A stretch of DNA of 64,000 bases from SG8-30 sp964406445 (GCA_964406445.1 CAYORU010000017.1:1-64000), one strand, 5' to 3'. Positions 52,501 through 62,045 are shown, counted from the first letter of the stretch. The notes: a model not told the origin generated them from the letters alone. Made by a program: numbers and translations.

Positions 52501-53114
52501 CACTGCCACTCCGAAAGCCGCTCGCGCAGGGTATGCACGGCGCGGAAATAATGGGTCTTCACGCTGCCCTCGGAGCAGCCCATCGCGGCGGCGGTGGCCG
52601 ACACGTCGAGCCCCTCGAGCGTCCTCAGCACGAACGCCTCGCGCTGCCGGTCGGGGAGCGCCGCGAGCGCCGCCTCGAGCGCGGCCATCGCGGCGCCGCC
52701 TTCGAGCGCCTCGGCCGGACCCGCCGAGGGGTCGACGGCCTCCGGCTGCGGGGCGTCCTCCGCATCCTGCCCGCGCGCGGGCCACCAGGCAAAGACCCTC
52801 TGCCTGACCTTGCGGCGGCGGCTGAAGTCGCGGATCCCGTTGGTGAGGATCCGGTGGAACAGCGGCCGCCACTCCTCCTCCGGCCGGTCGCCGTAGCGGC
52901 GCGCGAGGCTCAGCATCGCGTCCTGCACGAGGTCCAGCGCATCGTCGTCGTTGCGCGTCGCCATGCGCGCGATGCGAAATGCGCGCCGCTCGACCTCCGC
53001 GAGGAATCGCTCCAGGGCGCGGCCTTGGTCCACGTGCGGGGTCTCCAGCGCGCGGGCCCGCGGGCCGCTTTCCGGCCAGGGTCCCGTCACGCACGTCGCA
53101 AGCGTCGAAGACAT
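52500..53114 (-). CDS. RNA polymerase sigma factor, ECF-type
   Basis: A 204-aa sigma-70-family factor. Region 2 is DLVQDAMLSLARRYGD with TNGIRDFSRRRKVR (about 60-105), and region 4 is LPDRQREAFVLRTLEGLDVS followed by AMGCSEGSVKTHYFRAVHTL (about 148-195). Between them is an acidic, Pro/Ala-rich linker of about 40 residues. It is the first gene of a four-gene unit with a membrane protein, a small exported protein and DUF3106, suggesting envelope-stress control. It is divergent from priA by 92 nt. Confidence 0.9.
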   Translation of the reverse strand: MSSTLATCVTGPWPESGPRARALETPHVDQGRALERFLAEVERRAFRIARMATRNDDDALDLVQDAMLSLARRYGDRPEEEWRPLFHRILTNGIRDFSRRRKVRQRVFAWWPARGQDAEDAPQPEAVDPSAGPAEALEGGAAMAALEAALAALPDRQREAFVLRTLEGLDVSATAAAMGCSEGSVKTHYFRAVHTLRERLSEWQ

Positions 53115-53206
53115 CCGCTGATCCCTCCCCGGGGACCGCGCGGGCGGTTCCCGTGAATGCTATAACGGGCGCCGCCCAGCCGGGTTGACAGGCTCGGCAC
53201 TTCCCG

Positions 53207-55405
53207 GTGAGCGCCCTGACCCCCCCGATCGTCCTGCAGGTGGCCCTCGACACGCCCATGCGGCGCGTCTTCGACTACCTGCCTCCCCCCGGCGCGGACC
53301 CCGCCGCCGCGCGGCCGGGCATGCGCGTGCGCGTGCCGCTCGGCCGGCGCCAGGCCGTCGGCTACGTCGTGGCGCTGGCCGGCGGGAGCGCCCTGCCGGC
53401 CGCCCGGCTGCGGCACGCGCTGGAGTTGCTCGATCCGGAGCCGCTGTGGGACGAGCGCTGCTTCGAGCTGCTGCGCTGGTCGGCCGACTACTACCAGCAT
53501 CCGCTGGGCGAGGTGCTCGCTGCGGCCGTCCCGGCGGCGCTGCGCCGCGGCGCCCCGGCGCGCGGCGCGCGGGCCGCCTGGCAGCTGTCTACGCGCGGCC
53601 TCGCCGAGTCCGCGGCCCCGAGGGCGAGGCTCGGACCGCGCCAGCGCGCGCTGCTCGAGCGACTCGGCGCCGGGCCGCTGCCGGCGGAGGAGGCCTCGGC
53701 CGCCGGCCTCGGCGACGCGCTGCGTTCGCTCGGCCGCCGCGGCTGGGTCGAGCCCCTCGAGCTGCCCGAAGGAGCCCCGCCCGCCGGCGAGGGCACGGCG
53801 CGCGCGCCGCCGCTCACCACGGCGCAGCGGGAGGCCTGCGAGGCCATCGCCGGTTCGCTCGGCGGCTTCGCCGCCTGGCTGCTCTACGGCGTCACGGGCA
53901 GCGGCAAGACCGAGGTCTACCTCGACGTCATCGAGCGCGTGCTCGCGCGCGGCGAGGGCGCGCTGGTGCTCGTCCCGGAGATCGCGCTCACGCCGCAGCT
54001 GGTCGGCCGGTTCCGGCGCCGCCTGCCCGTGCCGGTCGTGACGCTGCACTCCTCGATGACCGATGCCGAGCGACTCGCCGCGTGGCGCGCCGCGCGCAAC
54101 GGCGCGGCGCCGGTGGTCATCGGCACGCGCTCGGCGATCTTCACGCCGCTGCCCGCGCCGGGCGTGATCCTCGTGGATGAGGAGCACGACCCGTCCTACA
54201 AGCAGCAGGAGGGATTCCGCTACTCGGCGCGCGACCTCGCCGTCGCGCGCGCGGCGCGCCACGGCATTCCCGTGGTGCTGGGCTCCGCGACGCCCTCCCT
54301 CGAGACGCTCGCCAACGCCGCCGAGGGCCGCTATCGGAAACTCGTGCTGCCCGAGCGCGCCGGCAGCGCCGGCCGGCCCCGCGTCGGCGTCGTCGACCTT
54401 CGCCGCCATGCGGCGCGCGACGGCCTCGCGCAGCCCGTGATCGCCGCGATCGAGCGCCACCTCGACACGGGCGGACAGGTGCTCGTCTACCTGAACCGGC
54501 GCGGCTACGCACCGACCCTCTTCTGCAGCGGCTGTGCCTGGGTGGCGCCCTGTCCGTCCTGCGACGCGCGCATGACCGTGCACATGGCGCGCGCGCGGCT
54601 CCTGTGCCACCACTGCGGCGCCGATTCGCCGCTGCCCTTCGGCTGCCCGCAGTGCGGCTCCGAGGTGAGCCCCGTCGGGCAGGGCACCGAGCGCGTCGAG
54701 CAGGCGCTGGCGGAGCTCTTCCCGGCATCGCCGCGGGTGCGGATCGACCGCGACGTGATAAGGCGGCGCGGCGACATCGAGCGCGCGCTCGAGGAGGTGG
54801 CGAGCGGCCGCGCGCGCATCCTGCTCGGCACGCAGATGCTCACCAAGGGACACGACTATCCGGACGTGACGCTGGTCGCCGTGCTCAACGCCGACCAGGG
54901 GCTGTTCGGCGCCGACTTCCGCGCCAGCGAGCGGCTTGCCCAGCAGATCGTTCAGGTGGCCGGCCGCGCCGGGCGCGGCGCGCGGGCGGGCGAGGTGCTG
55001 ATCCAGTCGGCCTACCCCGACAACCCGCTGCTGGCGAGCCTGATCGGCGAGGGCTACGAAGGCTTCGCGCAGCGCGCCCTGGAGGAGCGCCGCGCCGCGG
55101 GATGGCCCCCCTTCGCGCGGCTCGCGCTGCTGCGCGCGGACGCGCCCGACAGGGCCGCGGTCCACGCCTTCCTGCGCGAGGCCGCCGCCGCGCAGCCGCT
55201 GCCTGCCGGCCTGCGCATGCTCGGGCCGGCGCCCGCGGCCATGGAGCGCCGCGCCGGGCGCCACCGCGCCCAGTTGCTCATCGAAGCCGCCACGCGACCA
55301 CCCCTCAAGCAGTTCCTCGACGCCTGGCTGCCGCGGGTCGAAGGGCTCGGCCGCCCGCGCTCGCTGCGCTGGTCGGTCGACGTCGACCCGATCGAGGTCG
55401 ACTGA
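53207..55405 (+). CDS. priA: Primosomal helicase PriA
   Basis: Replication-restart helicase of 732 aa. The start is GTG at 53207. The Walker A motif is LLYGVTGSGKTEVYLDVIE (about 225-243), then DEEHDPSYK (DExH), and GSATPSLE and QMLTKGHDYPDVTLV with AGRAGRGARAGEVLIQ for the helicase motifs. The zinc-binding insert carries CSGC, CPSC, CHHC and CPQC pairs (from about 440). It is upstream of argS, as in Pseudomonas. Confidence 0.96.
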   Translation: MSALTPPIVLQVALDTPMRRVFDYLPPPGADPAAARPGMRVRVPLGRRQAVGYVVALAGGSALPAARLRHALELLDPEPLWDERCFELLRWSADYYQHPLGEVLAAAVPAALRRGAPARGARAAWQLSTRGLAESAAPRARLGPRQRALLERLGAGPLPAEEASAAGLGDALRSLGRRGWVEPLELPEGAPPAGEGTARAPPLTTAQREACEAIAGSLGGFAAWLLYGVTGSGKTEVYLDVIERVLARGEGALVLVPEIALTPQLVGRFRRRLPVPVVTLHSSMTDAERLAAWRAARNGAAPVVIGTRSAIFTPLPAPGVILVDEEHDPSYKQQEGFRYSARDLAVARAARHGIPVVLGSATPSLETLANAAEGRYRKLVLPERAGSAGRPRVGVVDLRRHAARDGLAQPVIAAIERHLDTGGQVLVYLNRRGYAPTLFCSGCAWVAPCPSCDARMTVHMARARLLCHHCGADSPLPFGCPQCGSEVSPVGQGTERVEQALAELFPASPRVRIDRDVIRRRGDIERALEEVASGRARILLGTQMLTKGHDYPDVTLVAVLNADQGLFGADFRASERLAQQIVQVAGRAGRGARAGEVLIQSAYPDNPLLASLIGEGYEGFAQRALEERRAAGWPPFARLALLRADAPDRAAVHAFLREAAAAQPLPAGLRMLGPAPAAMERRAGRHRAQLLIEAATRPPLKQFLDAWLPRVEGLGRPRSLRWSVDVDPIEVD

Positions 55406-55510
55406 GGGACGGCCGCGTCGGCCGCGGGCCGCCGCGGGCTGCCGGTTGACGACGTCGCGACGCGTCCTTTGGGTTAGACTTGCGCGCCATTCCGGCCCTC
55501 CTCCAGCCCC

Positions 55511-57268
55511 GTGAAGCACCTCATCGAACAGCACGTGGCGGCCGCGCTCGCGGCGCTTCCCGCGGGAACGCTGCCCGACGGCGCCGCCGCCAGGCCCGAG
55601 GTCGAGCGCACCCGCGACGCTGCCCACGGCGACTTCGCCTGCAACGTCGCGATGCAGCTCGCGCGCGTCGCGAAGCGCAATCCGCGCCAGCTGGCCCAGG
55701 CGATCGTGGCCGCCCTGCCGGCCAGCGACCACGTGGCCAGGGTCGAGATCGCCGGCCCAGGCTTCATCAACTTCTTCCTCGCGCCCGCCGCCTATGCCGC
55801 CGAGATCGCCCGGGTGCATGCCGAGGGCGCGGACTACGGCCGCGGCAGGCTCGACCCTCCGCTGCGGGTGCTGGTCGAGTTCGTCTCCGCCAACCCGACC
55901 GGGCCGCTGCACGTCGGGCACGGGCGGCAGGCCGCGGTCGGCATGACGCTCGCGAGCCTGCTGGCCTTCGCCGGCTACGAAGTCGCACGCGAGTACTACA
56001 TCAACGACGCCGGCAGGCAGATGGACATCCTCGCGGCCAGCACCTGGCTGCGCTACCTCGAGGCCTGCGGCGAGTCGCTGCCCTTTCCGGCGAACGGCTA
56101 TCGCGGCGACTACGTGCGCGAGCTCGCCGCGCGCCTGCGGCAGGCCGAGGGCGAGTCGCTCCGCCGTCCCGCGGGCGAAGTGCTCGCGGCGCTGCCGCCC
56201 GACGAGCCGCAGGGCGGCGACAAGGACGCCTACGTCGACGCGCTCGTCGCGCGCGCCCGCCAGCTGCTGGGCGAGGCCGGGTACCGGCGCGTCTTCGACT
56301 TCGCGCTCGAGATCATGCTGGCAGGCATACGCGACGATCTCGCGGGCTTCGGGGTCACGTTCGACCGGTGGTTCTCGGAGAGGTCGCTCGACAGCGGGGG
56401 CGCCATCGAGCGGGCGCTCGCGCGACTCGAGCGGCAGGGCCAGCTGTACGTGAAGGACGGCGCCACCTGGTTCCGCGCCACCGCCTTCGGCGACGAGAAG
56501 GATCGCGTCGTCGTGCGCGAGAACGGCCAGAAGACCTACTTCGCCTCGGACATCGCCTACCACCTGGAGAAGCGCGAGCGGGGCTTCGACCGGCTGGTCG
56601 ACGTGCTCGGCGCCGACCACCACGGCTACGTCGCGCGCGTGCGCGCCGGCCTCGAGGCCATGGGCGAGCCCGGCGACTCGCTCGAGGTCACGCTCATCCA
56701 GTTCGTGAGCCTGTTCCGCGGCGGCGAGAAGGTGCCGATGGGCAAGCGCGAGGCCCAGTTCGTCACGCTGCGCCAGCTGCGCGAGGAAGTCGGCGAGGAC
56801 GCCTGCCGCCTGTTCTACCTGATGCGCAGCCACGACCAGCCGCTCGACTTCGACCTCGAGCTCGCCAAGTCGCGGACCAGCGAGAACCCCGTCTACTACA
56901 TCCAGTACGCCCACGCCCGCGTCTCGAGCGTGCTGCGCCAGCTCGCGGACCGCGGCCTGCCGCTCGACCTCGAGGCGGGCCTTGGCGCGGTCGCCGGGCT
57001 CGACGATCCGCATGAGCGGGCCCTGATGGCGGCGGTGACCAGGTGGCCGGAGGTGATCGCGCTCGCGGCGGCGCAGCGCGCGCCGCACATGCTGGTGCAC
57101 TTCCTGCGCGACCTCGCCAACGCCTTCCACACCTACTACAACGCGCTCCCGTTCATCGTCGACGACGCCCGGCTGCGCAACGCGCGCCTCGCGCTGGTGG
57201 TCGCCGCCCGGCAGGTGCTGAGGAACGGCCTCGGACTGCTCGGCGTCTCGGCGCCCGACACCATGTGA
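55511..57268 (+). CDS. argS: Arginyl-tRNA synthetase
   Basis: Class I synthetase of 585 aa charging tRNA-Arg. The HIGH-like motif is GPLHVGHGRQAA (about 133-144) and the KMSKS-like loop is VPMGKREAQF, with Lys replaced in part as is common in ArgRS. The start is GTG at 55511. The C-terminal DALR domain ends in LLGVSAPDTM. The stop shares one base with the SPOR gene start (TGATG), so they are coupled. Confidence 0.96.
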   Translation: MKHLIEQHVAAALAALPAGTLPDGAAARPEVERTRDAAHGDFACNVAMQLARVAKRNPRQLAQAIVAALPASDHVARVEIAGPGFINFFLAPAAYAAEIARVHAEGADYGRGRLDPPLRVLVEFVSANPTGPLHVGHGRQAAVGMTLASLLAFAGYEVAREYYINDAGRQMDILAASTWLRYLEACGESLPFPANGYRGDYVRELAARLRQAEGESLRRPAGEVLAALPPDEPQGGDKDAYVDALVARARQLLGEAGYRRVFDFALEIMLAGIRDDLAGFGVTFDRWFSERSLDSGGAIERALARLERQGQLYVKDGATWFRATAFGDEKDRVVVRENGQKTYFASDIAYHLEKRERGFDRLVDVLGADHHGYVARVRAGLEAMGEPGDSLEVTLIQFVSLFRGGEKVPMGKREAQFVTLRQLREEVGEDACRLFYLMRSHDQPLDFDLELAKSRTSENPVYYIQYAHARVSSVLRQLADRGLPLDLEAGLGAVAGLDDPHERALMAAVTRWPEVIALAAAQRAPHMLVHFLRDLANAFHTYYNALPFIVDDARLRNARLALVVAARQVLRNGLGLLGVSAPDTM

Positions 57269-57807
57269 TGGCGACCCGCGACTACAAGCGCAGCCGCGGC
57301 CGCGCCGGGTCGATGAGCGGCACGACCGGCTTCGCGCTCGGCGTCGTGGCGGGGCTCTCGATCGGGCTCGCCATCTATCTCCTCGACCGGCCGCAGCCGG
57401 CGGACGAGCGGCCGCCCCCGGCGCCCGCGTCGACGCGGGCCGGCGAGACGCCGCCGGCCGAACCCGAGCAGACCTTCGACTTCTACGAGATGCTGCCGAA
57501 CTTCGAGGTCGTGGTGCCGGAGCGCGAGCGCGACGTCAAGCACGACGCGCCCGCCAAACCCGTCGAGAAGGCGGGCGCCTACGTGCTGCAGGTGGGATCG
57601 TACCGCGGGTACGCGGAAGCCGACCGGGTCCGCGCCCAGCTCGCGCTGCAGGGCATCGAGTCGAAGGTCCAGCGCGTCTCGGTCGACAACGACACCTGGC
57701 ACCGGGTGCGCATCGGCCCGATCTCGGACCTCACCGAGCTCAACCGCGTCCGCACGCGGCTCGGTGAGGCGGAGATGGACGTGCTGGTGATACGCGTCGG
57801 GGACTGA
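57268..57807 (+). CDS. SPOR-domain inner-membrane protein (FtsN-like)
   Basis: A 179-aa single-pass protein. A short basic N-terminus (MATRDYKRSRGRAG), one helix at about 20-38 (GFALGVVAGLSIGLAIYLL), an acidic/Pro linker, and a SPOR domain at about 105-179 (AYVLQVGSYRGYAEADRVRA, VRIGPISDLTELNRV). SPOR domains bind denuded peptidoglycan at the septum. In Pseudomonas a similar gene follows argS. A cell-division role is inferred. Confidence 0.85.
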   Translation: MATRDYKRSRGRAGSMSGTTGFALGVVAGLSIGLAIYLLDRPQPADERPPPAPASTRAGETPPAEPEQTFDFYEMLPNFEVVVPERERDVKHDAPAKPVEKAGAYVLQVGSYRGYAEADRVRAQLALQGIESKVQRVSVDNDTWHRVRIGPISDLTELNRVRTRLGEAEMDVLVIRVGD

Positions 57808-57831
57808 GTCGGCGCGGAGCGGAAGTGATCG

Positions 57832-57903
57832 GTGACCCGTGACCGGCCAAACCAGGCAGCGCCCTTGGTCCACCGTTCTTGCTGATCACCGGTCACCGGT
57901 CAC
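57832..57903. repeat. GTGACC-type inverted repeat between convergent genes
   Basis: Arms 57832-57846 and 57889-57903 are 15 nt, inverted, with one mismatch, and are built from the unit GTGACCG repeated. They flank about 42 nt between the SPOR and ntrX stops, and the right arm ends inside the ntrX stop codon. It may act as a bidirectional terminator or be a dispersed chromosomal repeat. Confidence 0.5.
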
Positions 57904-59264
57904 TATTCGTCGCTGATCTGCCTGAAGTCCACGCCTAGCGAGCGCAGCTTCCGGTACAGGTGCGTGCGCTCCATGCCGACGCGCTTGGCGAGCTGGCCGA
58001 CGCGGCCGTTGCAGAGCATCAGCTGCTGCATCAGGTAGGCGCGCTCGAAGGCCTCGCGCGCCTCGCGCAGCGGCAGCGCCAGCAGGTCCTGCTTCACGAG
58101 CGGCTCCGGGCCCGGCTGCTGGACCGCCAGCTCGCGCTCGATCTCCTCGAGCCCGATCTCTTCCGGCCCGCCGACGATCAGGAGCCGCTGCACCAGGTTC
58201 CTCAGCTCGCGGACATTGCCCGGCCACGGGTAGTTGCGCAGGCGGTTCTGTGCCGCAACGCTGAACCGGCGCAGGTTCAGGCCCTCCTCGTCGACCAGCC
58301 GCTCGACGTAGTGCCGCAACAGGTCCGGCACGTCCTCCGCGTACTCGCGCAGCGGCGGCACCCTGAGCGTCACGACCGCGAGATGGGCCACGAGGTCGCG
58401 GCGCACGCTTCCCGCGTCCGGCGATTCGATGCCGGGCTGCGCGGTCGCCACGATGCGCATGCGAAGCGGGATCGCCTCGCCGCCGCCGTCGCGCGTGTAG
58501 CGGCCCGCCTCGAGGTCGGCGTGCAGCGAGCGCTGCGCGGCGGTGGGCAGGTCCTCGAGCCCGGCGAGCAGCAGCGTGCCGCCCTGGGCCTCGTCGTAGA
58601 GGCCGGGATTCACCGTCCCGTCGGACTCCCGCCCGCGCAGGCGCGCGGGCGCCGTCGGCTCCTCGAGCGACGCGCAGGAGAGCCCGACGAAGGGTCTCGA
58701 GGCGCGCGGCCCGAGCGAGTGCAGGTAGCGCGCGAACGCCTCGCGACCGGTGCCCAGCTCGCCGATGAACAGCACCGGCGCGTCGTGAGAGGCGACCTGC
58801 TGGACCTGCTCGCGCAGGCGCTGCATGAGCTTGCTCTTGCCGACCGGCGCCACCAGCGGGGGGATCAGCGAGCGCTGCGACTGCCTGCGTCGCCTGCCGG
58901 CGTCGAGCGCCTTCTCCACCGTGCGCAGCAGCTTGGCGAGCGACAGCGGCTTCTCGACGAAGTCCACGGCCCCGAGGCGCGTCGCCTCGACCGCGGTCTC
59001 GACCGTGCCGTGGCCGGAGAGCATCACCACCGGGAAGCTCAGCTGGCGGTTCTCCGACCACTCGCGCAGCAGGGTGATGCCGTCCGTGTCCGGCATCCAG
59101 ATGTCGAGCAGGACGAGGTCGGGGTCGCCGCGGGCCCGTAGCTGCCGGGCCTCGGCGGCGTTCGCCGCCACATCCACCTCGTAGCCTTCCTCGCCGAGGA
59201 TCTCGCGCAGCGTGTCGCGGATGTCGGCTTCGTCGTCGACGACGAGGATGTGCGCCAGACTCAT
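57903..59264 (-). CDS. ntrX: NtrX-like response regulator with degenerate AAA+ domain
   Basis: A 453-aa regulator. The receiver (about 1-120) is intact: ILVVDDEADIRDTL, phosphorylation Asp in LVLLDIWMPDTDG, LSGHGTVET and FVEKP. The central sigma-54-type AAA+ domain (about 140-370) is broken: Walker A is GELGTGREA (Arg for Lys), GAFTGA is missing (text is LRGRESDGTVNPG), and the Walker B DE is AG (GGTLLLAGLEDL). The C-terminal Fis-type HTH is intact (LMLCNGRVGQLAKRVGMERT). It should bind DNA but probably cannot activate sigma-54 polymerase. Its ATG overlaps the ntrY stop by 4 nt. Confidence 0.92.
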   Translation of the reverse strand: MSLAHILVVDDEADIRDTLREILGEEGYEVDVAANAAEARQLRARGDPDLVLLDIWMPDTDGITLLREWSENRQLSFPVVMLSGHGTVETAVEATRLGAVDFVEKPLSLAKLLRTVEKALDAGRRRRQSQRSLIPPLVAPVGKSKLMQRLREQVQQVASHDAPVLFIGELGTGREAFARYLHSLGPRASRPFVGLSCASLEEPTAPARLRGRESDGTVNPGLYDEAQGGTLLLAGLEDLPTAAQRSLHADLEAGRYTRDGGGEAIPLRMRIVATAQPGIESPDAGSVRRDLVAHLAVVTLRVPPLREYAEDVPDLLRHYVERLVDEEGLNLRRFSVAAQNRLRNYPWPGNVRELRNLVQRLLIVGGPEEIGLEEIERELAVQQPGPEPLVKQDLLALPLREAREAFERAYLMQQLMLCNGRVGQLAKRVGMERTHLYRKLRSLGVDFRQISDE

Positions 59265-61456
59265 GCGTGCTCTCTCCTGGGTTCGATCCTGCGCGCCTCG
59301 CGCGGGGCAGCCGCCCGGGCCGCCTCGTCCATGGGCAGCCAGAGCCGGATCCGCGCGCCGCCGCGCGGATCGTTGTCCGCTTCGATCCGCCCGCCGTGCT
59401 CGTCGACGATCTTGCGGACGATCGCCAGGCCGAGCCCCGTGCCCTTCGGCTTGCTGGTCACGTAGGGATCGAAGACCTGGCCGATGAACTCACGCTGGAA
59501 GCCGGGCCCGTTGTCGTGGACCTCGAGCTCCGCGAGGCCGCCGCCCGGCCGGCGCGTCGCGAGGGTCACCGCCGGCGACGGCTCGGCCTCGAGCGCCTCG
59601 ATCGCGTTGGTGAGCAGGTTGTTCAGGACCTGGCGCAGCCGGCCGCGGTCGGCGCGCATCATCATCTCGCCGGGCGCCAGCTCGAGCTGGAAGCGGACCC
59701 GCGCCTCGTGCGCCCGGTACAGCTCCGCCACCTCCCGGACCAGGCCGTTGAGGTCGAAGTCGTCGAGCTCCATCGCCGGCGCCCGCGCGTACTCGCTGAA
59801 GGCGTTGACCATCTGCTTCATGGCCTCGACCTGCTGCACGATCGTGTGCGTGGCCCGGTCGAGCAGGTCGGCATCGCGCTCGGCCATGGCCGGCAGCAGC
59901 CGGCGCCGCATCCGCTCGGCCGAGAGCTGGATCGGCGTCAGCGGATTCTTGATCTCGTGCGCGAGCCGGCGCGCCACCTCGCCCCAGGCGGCCTCGCGCT
60001 GCGCGTGCAGCAGCTGCGTGATGTCGTCGAACACGAGCACCAGGCCGGCCGGCTGGCCGTCCTCGCCCGGCAGCGCGGTGCAGGCGCACATGAGCTCGCG
60101 CCGCGCGCCCTCGGGCCTGAGCGACAGCTGCTCGCGCCACTCGGTCTGCCCGACCGCCACGTGCGCGGCGAGCGCGGCCGCGAACTGCGCGACCAGCGGC
60201 TGCTCGGCGAGCTCGTCCAGCCGGCGCCCGGTCGCGCCCTCGACGTCGGCGCCGAGGATGCTGCTGGCGGCGTGGTTCGCGACTCGGATCGTGAGGTCGG
60301 GAGCGAGCGAGATGACGCCGGTGGACAGCCGCGCGAGGATCACCGCGAGGCCCGCGCGCTCGGCCTCCACGGCCTGCCGGCTGCGCTCGGCCTCGCCGCG
60401 CGCGCGGGCGAGACGCTTGGTCATGTCGTTGAACGACGTCACCAGGTAGCCGATCTCGTCGTGCGAGGGGCGCGGCAGGCGGGTGTCGAAGTCGCCCTTG
60501 GCGACCGCCCGCGTCGCGCCGATCAGGTCCTGCACCGGCCGCACCAGCCGGTCGGTGAAGAAGAAAGCCGCGTACACCGCGGCGAGCAGCGCGACCATCA
60601 GCACCAGCGACAGGGTCAGCACGAAGCTGACCTTGAGCGGCTCGCGCAGGTAGGAGAGCTGGCCGTACTGCTGGTAGGCGCCCTGCACCGCCTCGGCGAG
60701 GTCCGCGAGCCGCTGCGGGACCGGATAGACCGCGACCAGCACGCGCGGCGACTGCATGCGGCCCTCGCCCATGCCGACGGCGGCGCGGATCAGGTAGCCG
60801 CCCTCGGCAGCCGGGTCGAGGCTGACGTAGGGCTGGCCGCTGCGCGCCTGCAGCAGCATCTCCTCCGGCGGGACCACGGGCACGCCCTGCAGCAGCCCGT
60901 CGGCGCTGAACGCCTCGATCCGGCCGCCGCTCGCGACGATCGCGAGCTCCTCGGCGCCCGCCAGCCGGCGGTGCGCGTCGAGCGCGGCGAAGAGCATGGC
61001 CGAGCGGCTGTCCTCGAGGTCCTCGGCGATCCGCGTGGTGCGCTCCAGGTACTCGCGCATCCGCAGGTCGAGCGCCGCGCGCGAAAGACCAAGCGCGTCG
61101 GAGAGGCCCTGGCGCACCTCGACGTGGAACCAGCTGTCGATGCCGCGCGTCAGGAACAGGACCGAGAAGGTGAACACCAGCAGCAGCGGCGCCAGCACCA
61201 GCGAGCACAGCATCAGCACGTGCCGCGCGCGCAGGCGCGAGCCCGGGACGTTGCCCCGATACGCACGCGCCAGGTCCGCGAGGCGGCCCGCGATCAGCGC
61301 GAGCAGCACCGCCAGGCCGGCGACGTTGACCATCAGGATCCACGGCTGCAGCCGGCTGAACTGGGCCGACTCTCCCGCGGTCACCGCGAGAAGGGCGAGC
61401 GCGACCACCCACACCGCGACGCCGACCGCGAACAGCAGGGGCAGCCAGCGCTTCAT
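59261..61456 (-). CDS. ntrY: NtrY-like sensor histidine kinase
   Basis: A 731-aa membrane kinase. Transmembrane segments are near 5-25, 40-60, 80-105 and 295-320, with a periplasmic sensor part between. A HAMP domain (RLVRPVQDLIGATRAVAKGD), a PAS domain and the kinase core follow: H-box RLAHEIKNPLTPIQLSAER, N-box NNLLTNAIEALE, G1 DNGPGF and G2 GTGLGLAIV. This is the NtrY layout. I start at ATG 61456; the open frame extends upstream through the DUF4390 gene. Its partner is ntrX. Confidence 0.95.
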   Translation of the reverse strand: MKRWLPLLFAVGVAVWVVALALLAVTAGESAQFSRLQPWILMVNVAGLAVLLALIAGRLADLARAYRGNVPGSRLRARHVLMLCSLVLAPLLLVFTFSVLFLTRGIDSWFHVEVRQGLSDALGLSRAALDLRMREYLERTTRIAEDLEDSRSAMLFAALDAHRRLAGAEELAIVASGGRIEAFSADGLLQGVPVVPPEEMLLQARSGQPYVSLDPAAEGGYLIRAAVGMGEGRMQSPRVLVAVYPVPQRLADLAEAVQGAYQQYGQLSYLREPLKVSFVLTLSLVLMVALLAAVYAAFFFTDRLVRPVQDLIGATRAVAKGDFDTRLPRPSHDEIGYLVTSFNDMTKRLARARGEAERSRQAVEAERAGLAVILARLSTGVISLAPDLTIRVANHAASSILGADVEGATGRRLDELAEQPLVAQFAAALAAHVAVGQTEWREQLSLRPEGARRELMCACTALPGEDGQPAGLVLVFDDITQLLHAQREAAWGEVARRLAHEIKNPLTPIQLSAERMRRRLLPAMAERDADLLDRATHTIVQQVEAMKQMVNAFSEYARAPAMELDDFDLNGLVREVAELYRAHEARVRFQLELAPGEMMMRADRGRLRQVLNNLLTNAIEALEAEPSPAVTLATRRPGGGLAELEVHDNGPGFQREFIGQVFDPYVTSKPKGTGLGLAIVRKIVDEHGGRIEADNDPRGGARIRLWLPMDEAARAAAPREARRIEPRREHA

Positions 61457-62034
61457 GGCCGCAGGCTCCAGGTGTACCAGTCCGTCGACCTCGACCACTC
61501 GCGCCAGAAGAGCAGCACCTTGACCGCCGCCGGCACGCCGCCGATCTCGACGGTCGCGCGCACGCTCACCTCGTAGCGGCGCCCCGGCTCCAGCAGGGTC
61601 GCATCGATGAGCGGCAGCCCGCGGATGCGCGACAGCGACTCGAGCGCCTGGTCGAGACTCTGGTAGTTGGACAGCGAACCGCTGTTGAGCTGGGTGACGA
61701 CGTAGCGCTCGGCGAGCGCATCCCAGGAGAGGCGCCAGCGCTGCTCGAGCTCGGCGACCGTCTCGCTCGGCAGGAAGCGCCGCTGGCCGGTGACGACGAT
61801 GTCGAGGCGGAGCTCGAGCGGGATGCTCTCGGCGAGCGCCTCGCGCGCGGGCCTGGAGAGGGACAGGTCGAGCGTGGCGCCGAGCTGCCACACGCCCTCG
61901 ACGGGCTCGACGAACGCGCTCCTGACGTCGAAGCGCTCCTGCTGGGCGAGCGCCGGGGTCGACGCCGGCAGGCAGGCGAGCACGCCGGCCAGCGCGCGCC
62001 AGAACACTGCCCGCAGCGCCAAAGTGGCTCGCAC
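61453..62034 (-). CDS. DUF4390 domain protein
   Basis: A 193-aa exported protein. The signal peptide covers about residues 1-30. The region from DVRSAFVEPVEGVWQLGAT to EVSVRATVEIGGVPAAVKVL matches DUF4390, often encoded between rsmB and ntrY in beta- and gammaproteobacteria. I use GTG at 62034 because GAGG lies 9 nt upstream; a TTG at 62043 is possible. The function is unknown. Its stop overlaps the ntrY start by 4 nt. Confidence 0.85.
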   Translation of the reverse strand: MRATLALRAVFWRALAGVLACLPASTPALAQQERFDVRSAFVEPVEGVWQLGATLDLSLSRPAREALAESIPLELRLDIVVTGQRRFLPSETVAELEQRWRLSWDALAERYVVTQLNSGSLSNYQSLDQALESLSRIRGLPLIDATLLEPGRRYEVSVRATVEIGGVPAAVKVLLFWREWSRSTDWYTWSLRP

Positions 62035-62045
62035 CTGCAGCAACC

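Noticed and set aside
53087..57130. 1347-codon open frame antisense to priA and argS
   Set aside because: priA and argS are beyond doubt on the other strand. Long antisense frames are expected in DNA of this GC content, and the translation is low-complexity Arg/Ala/Gly.
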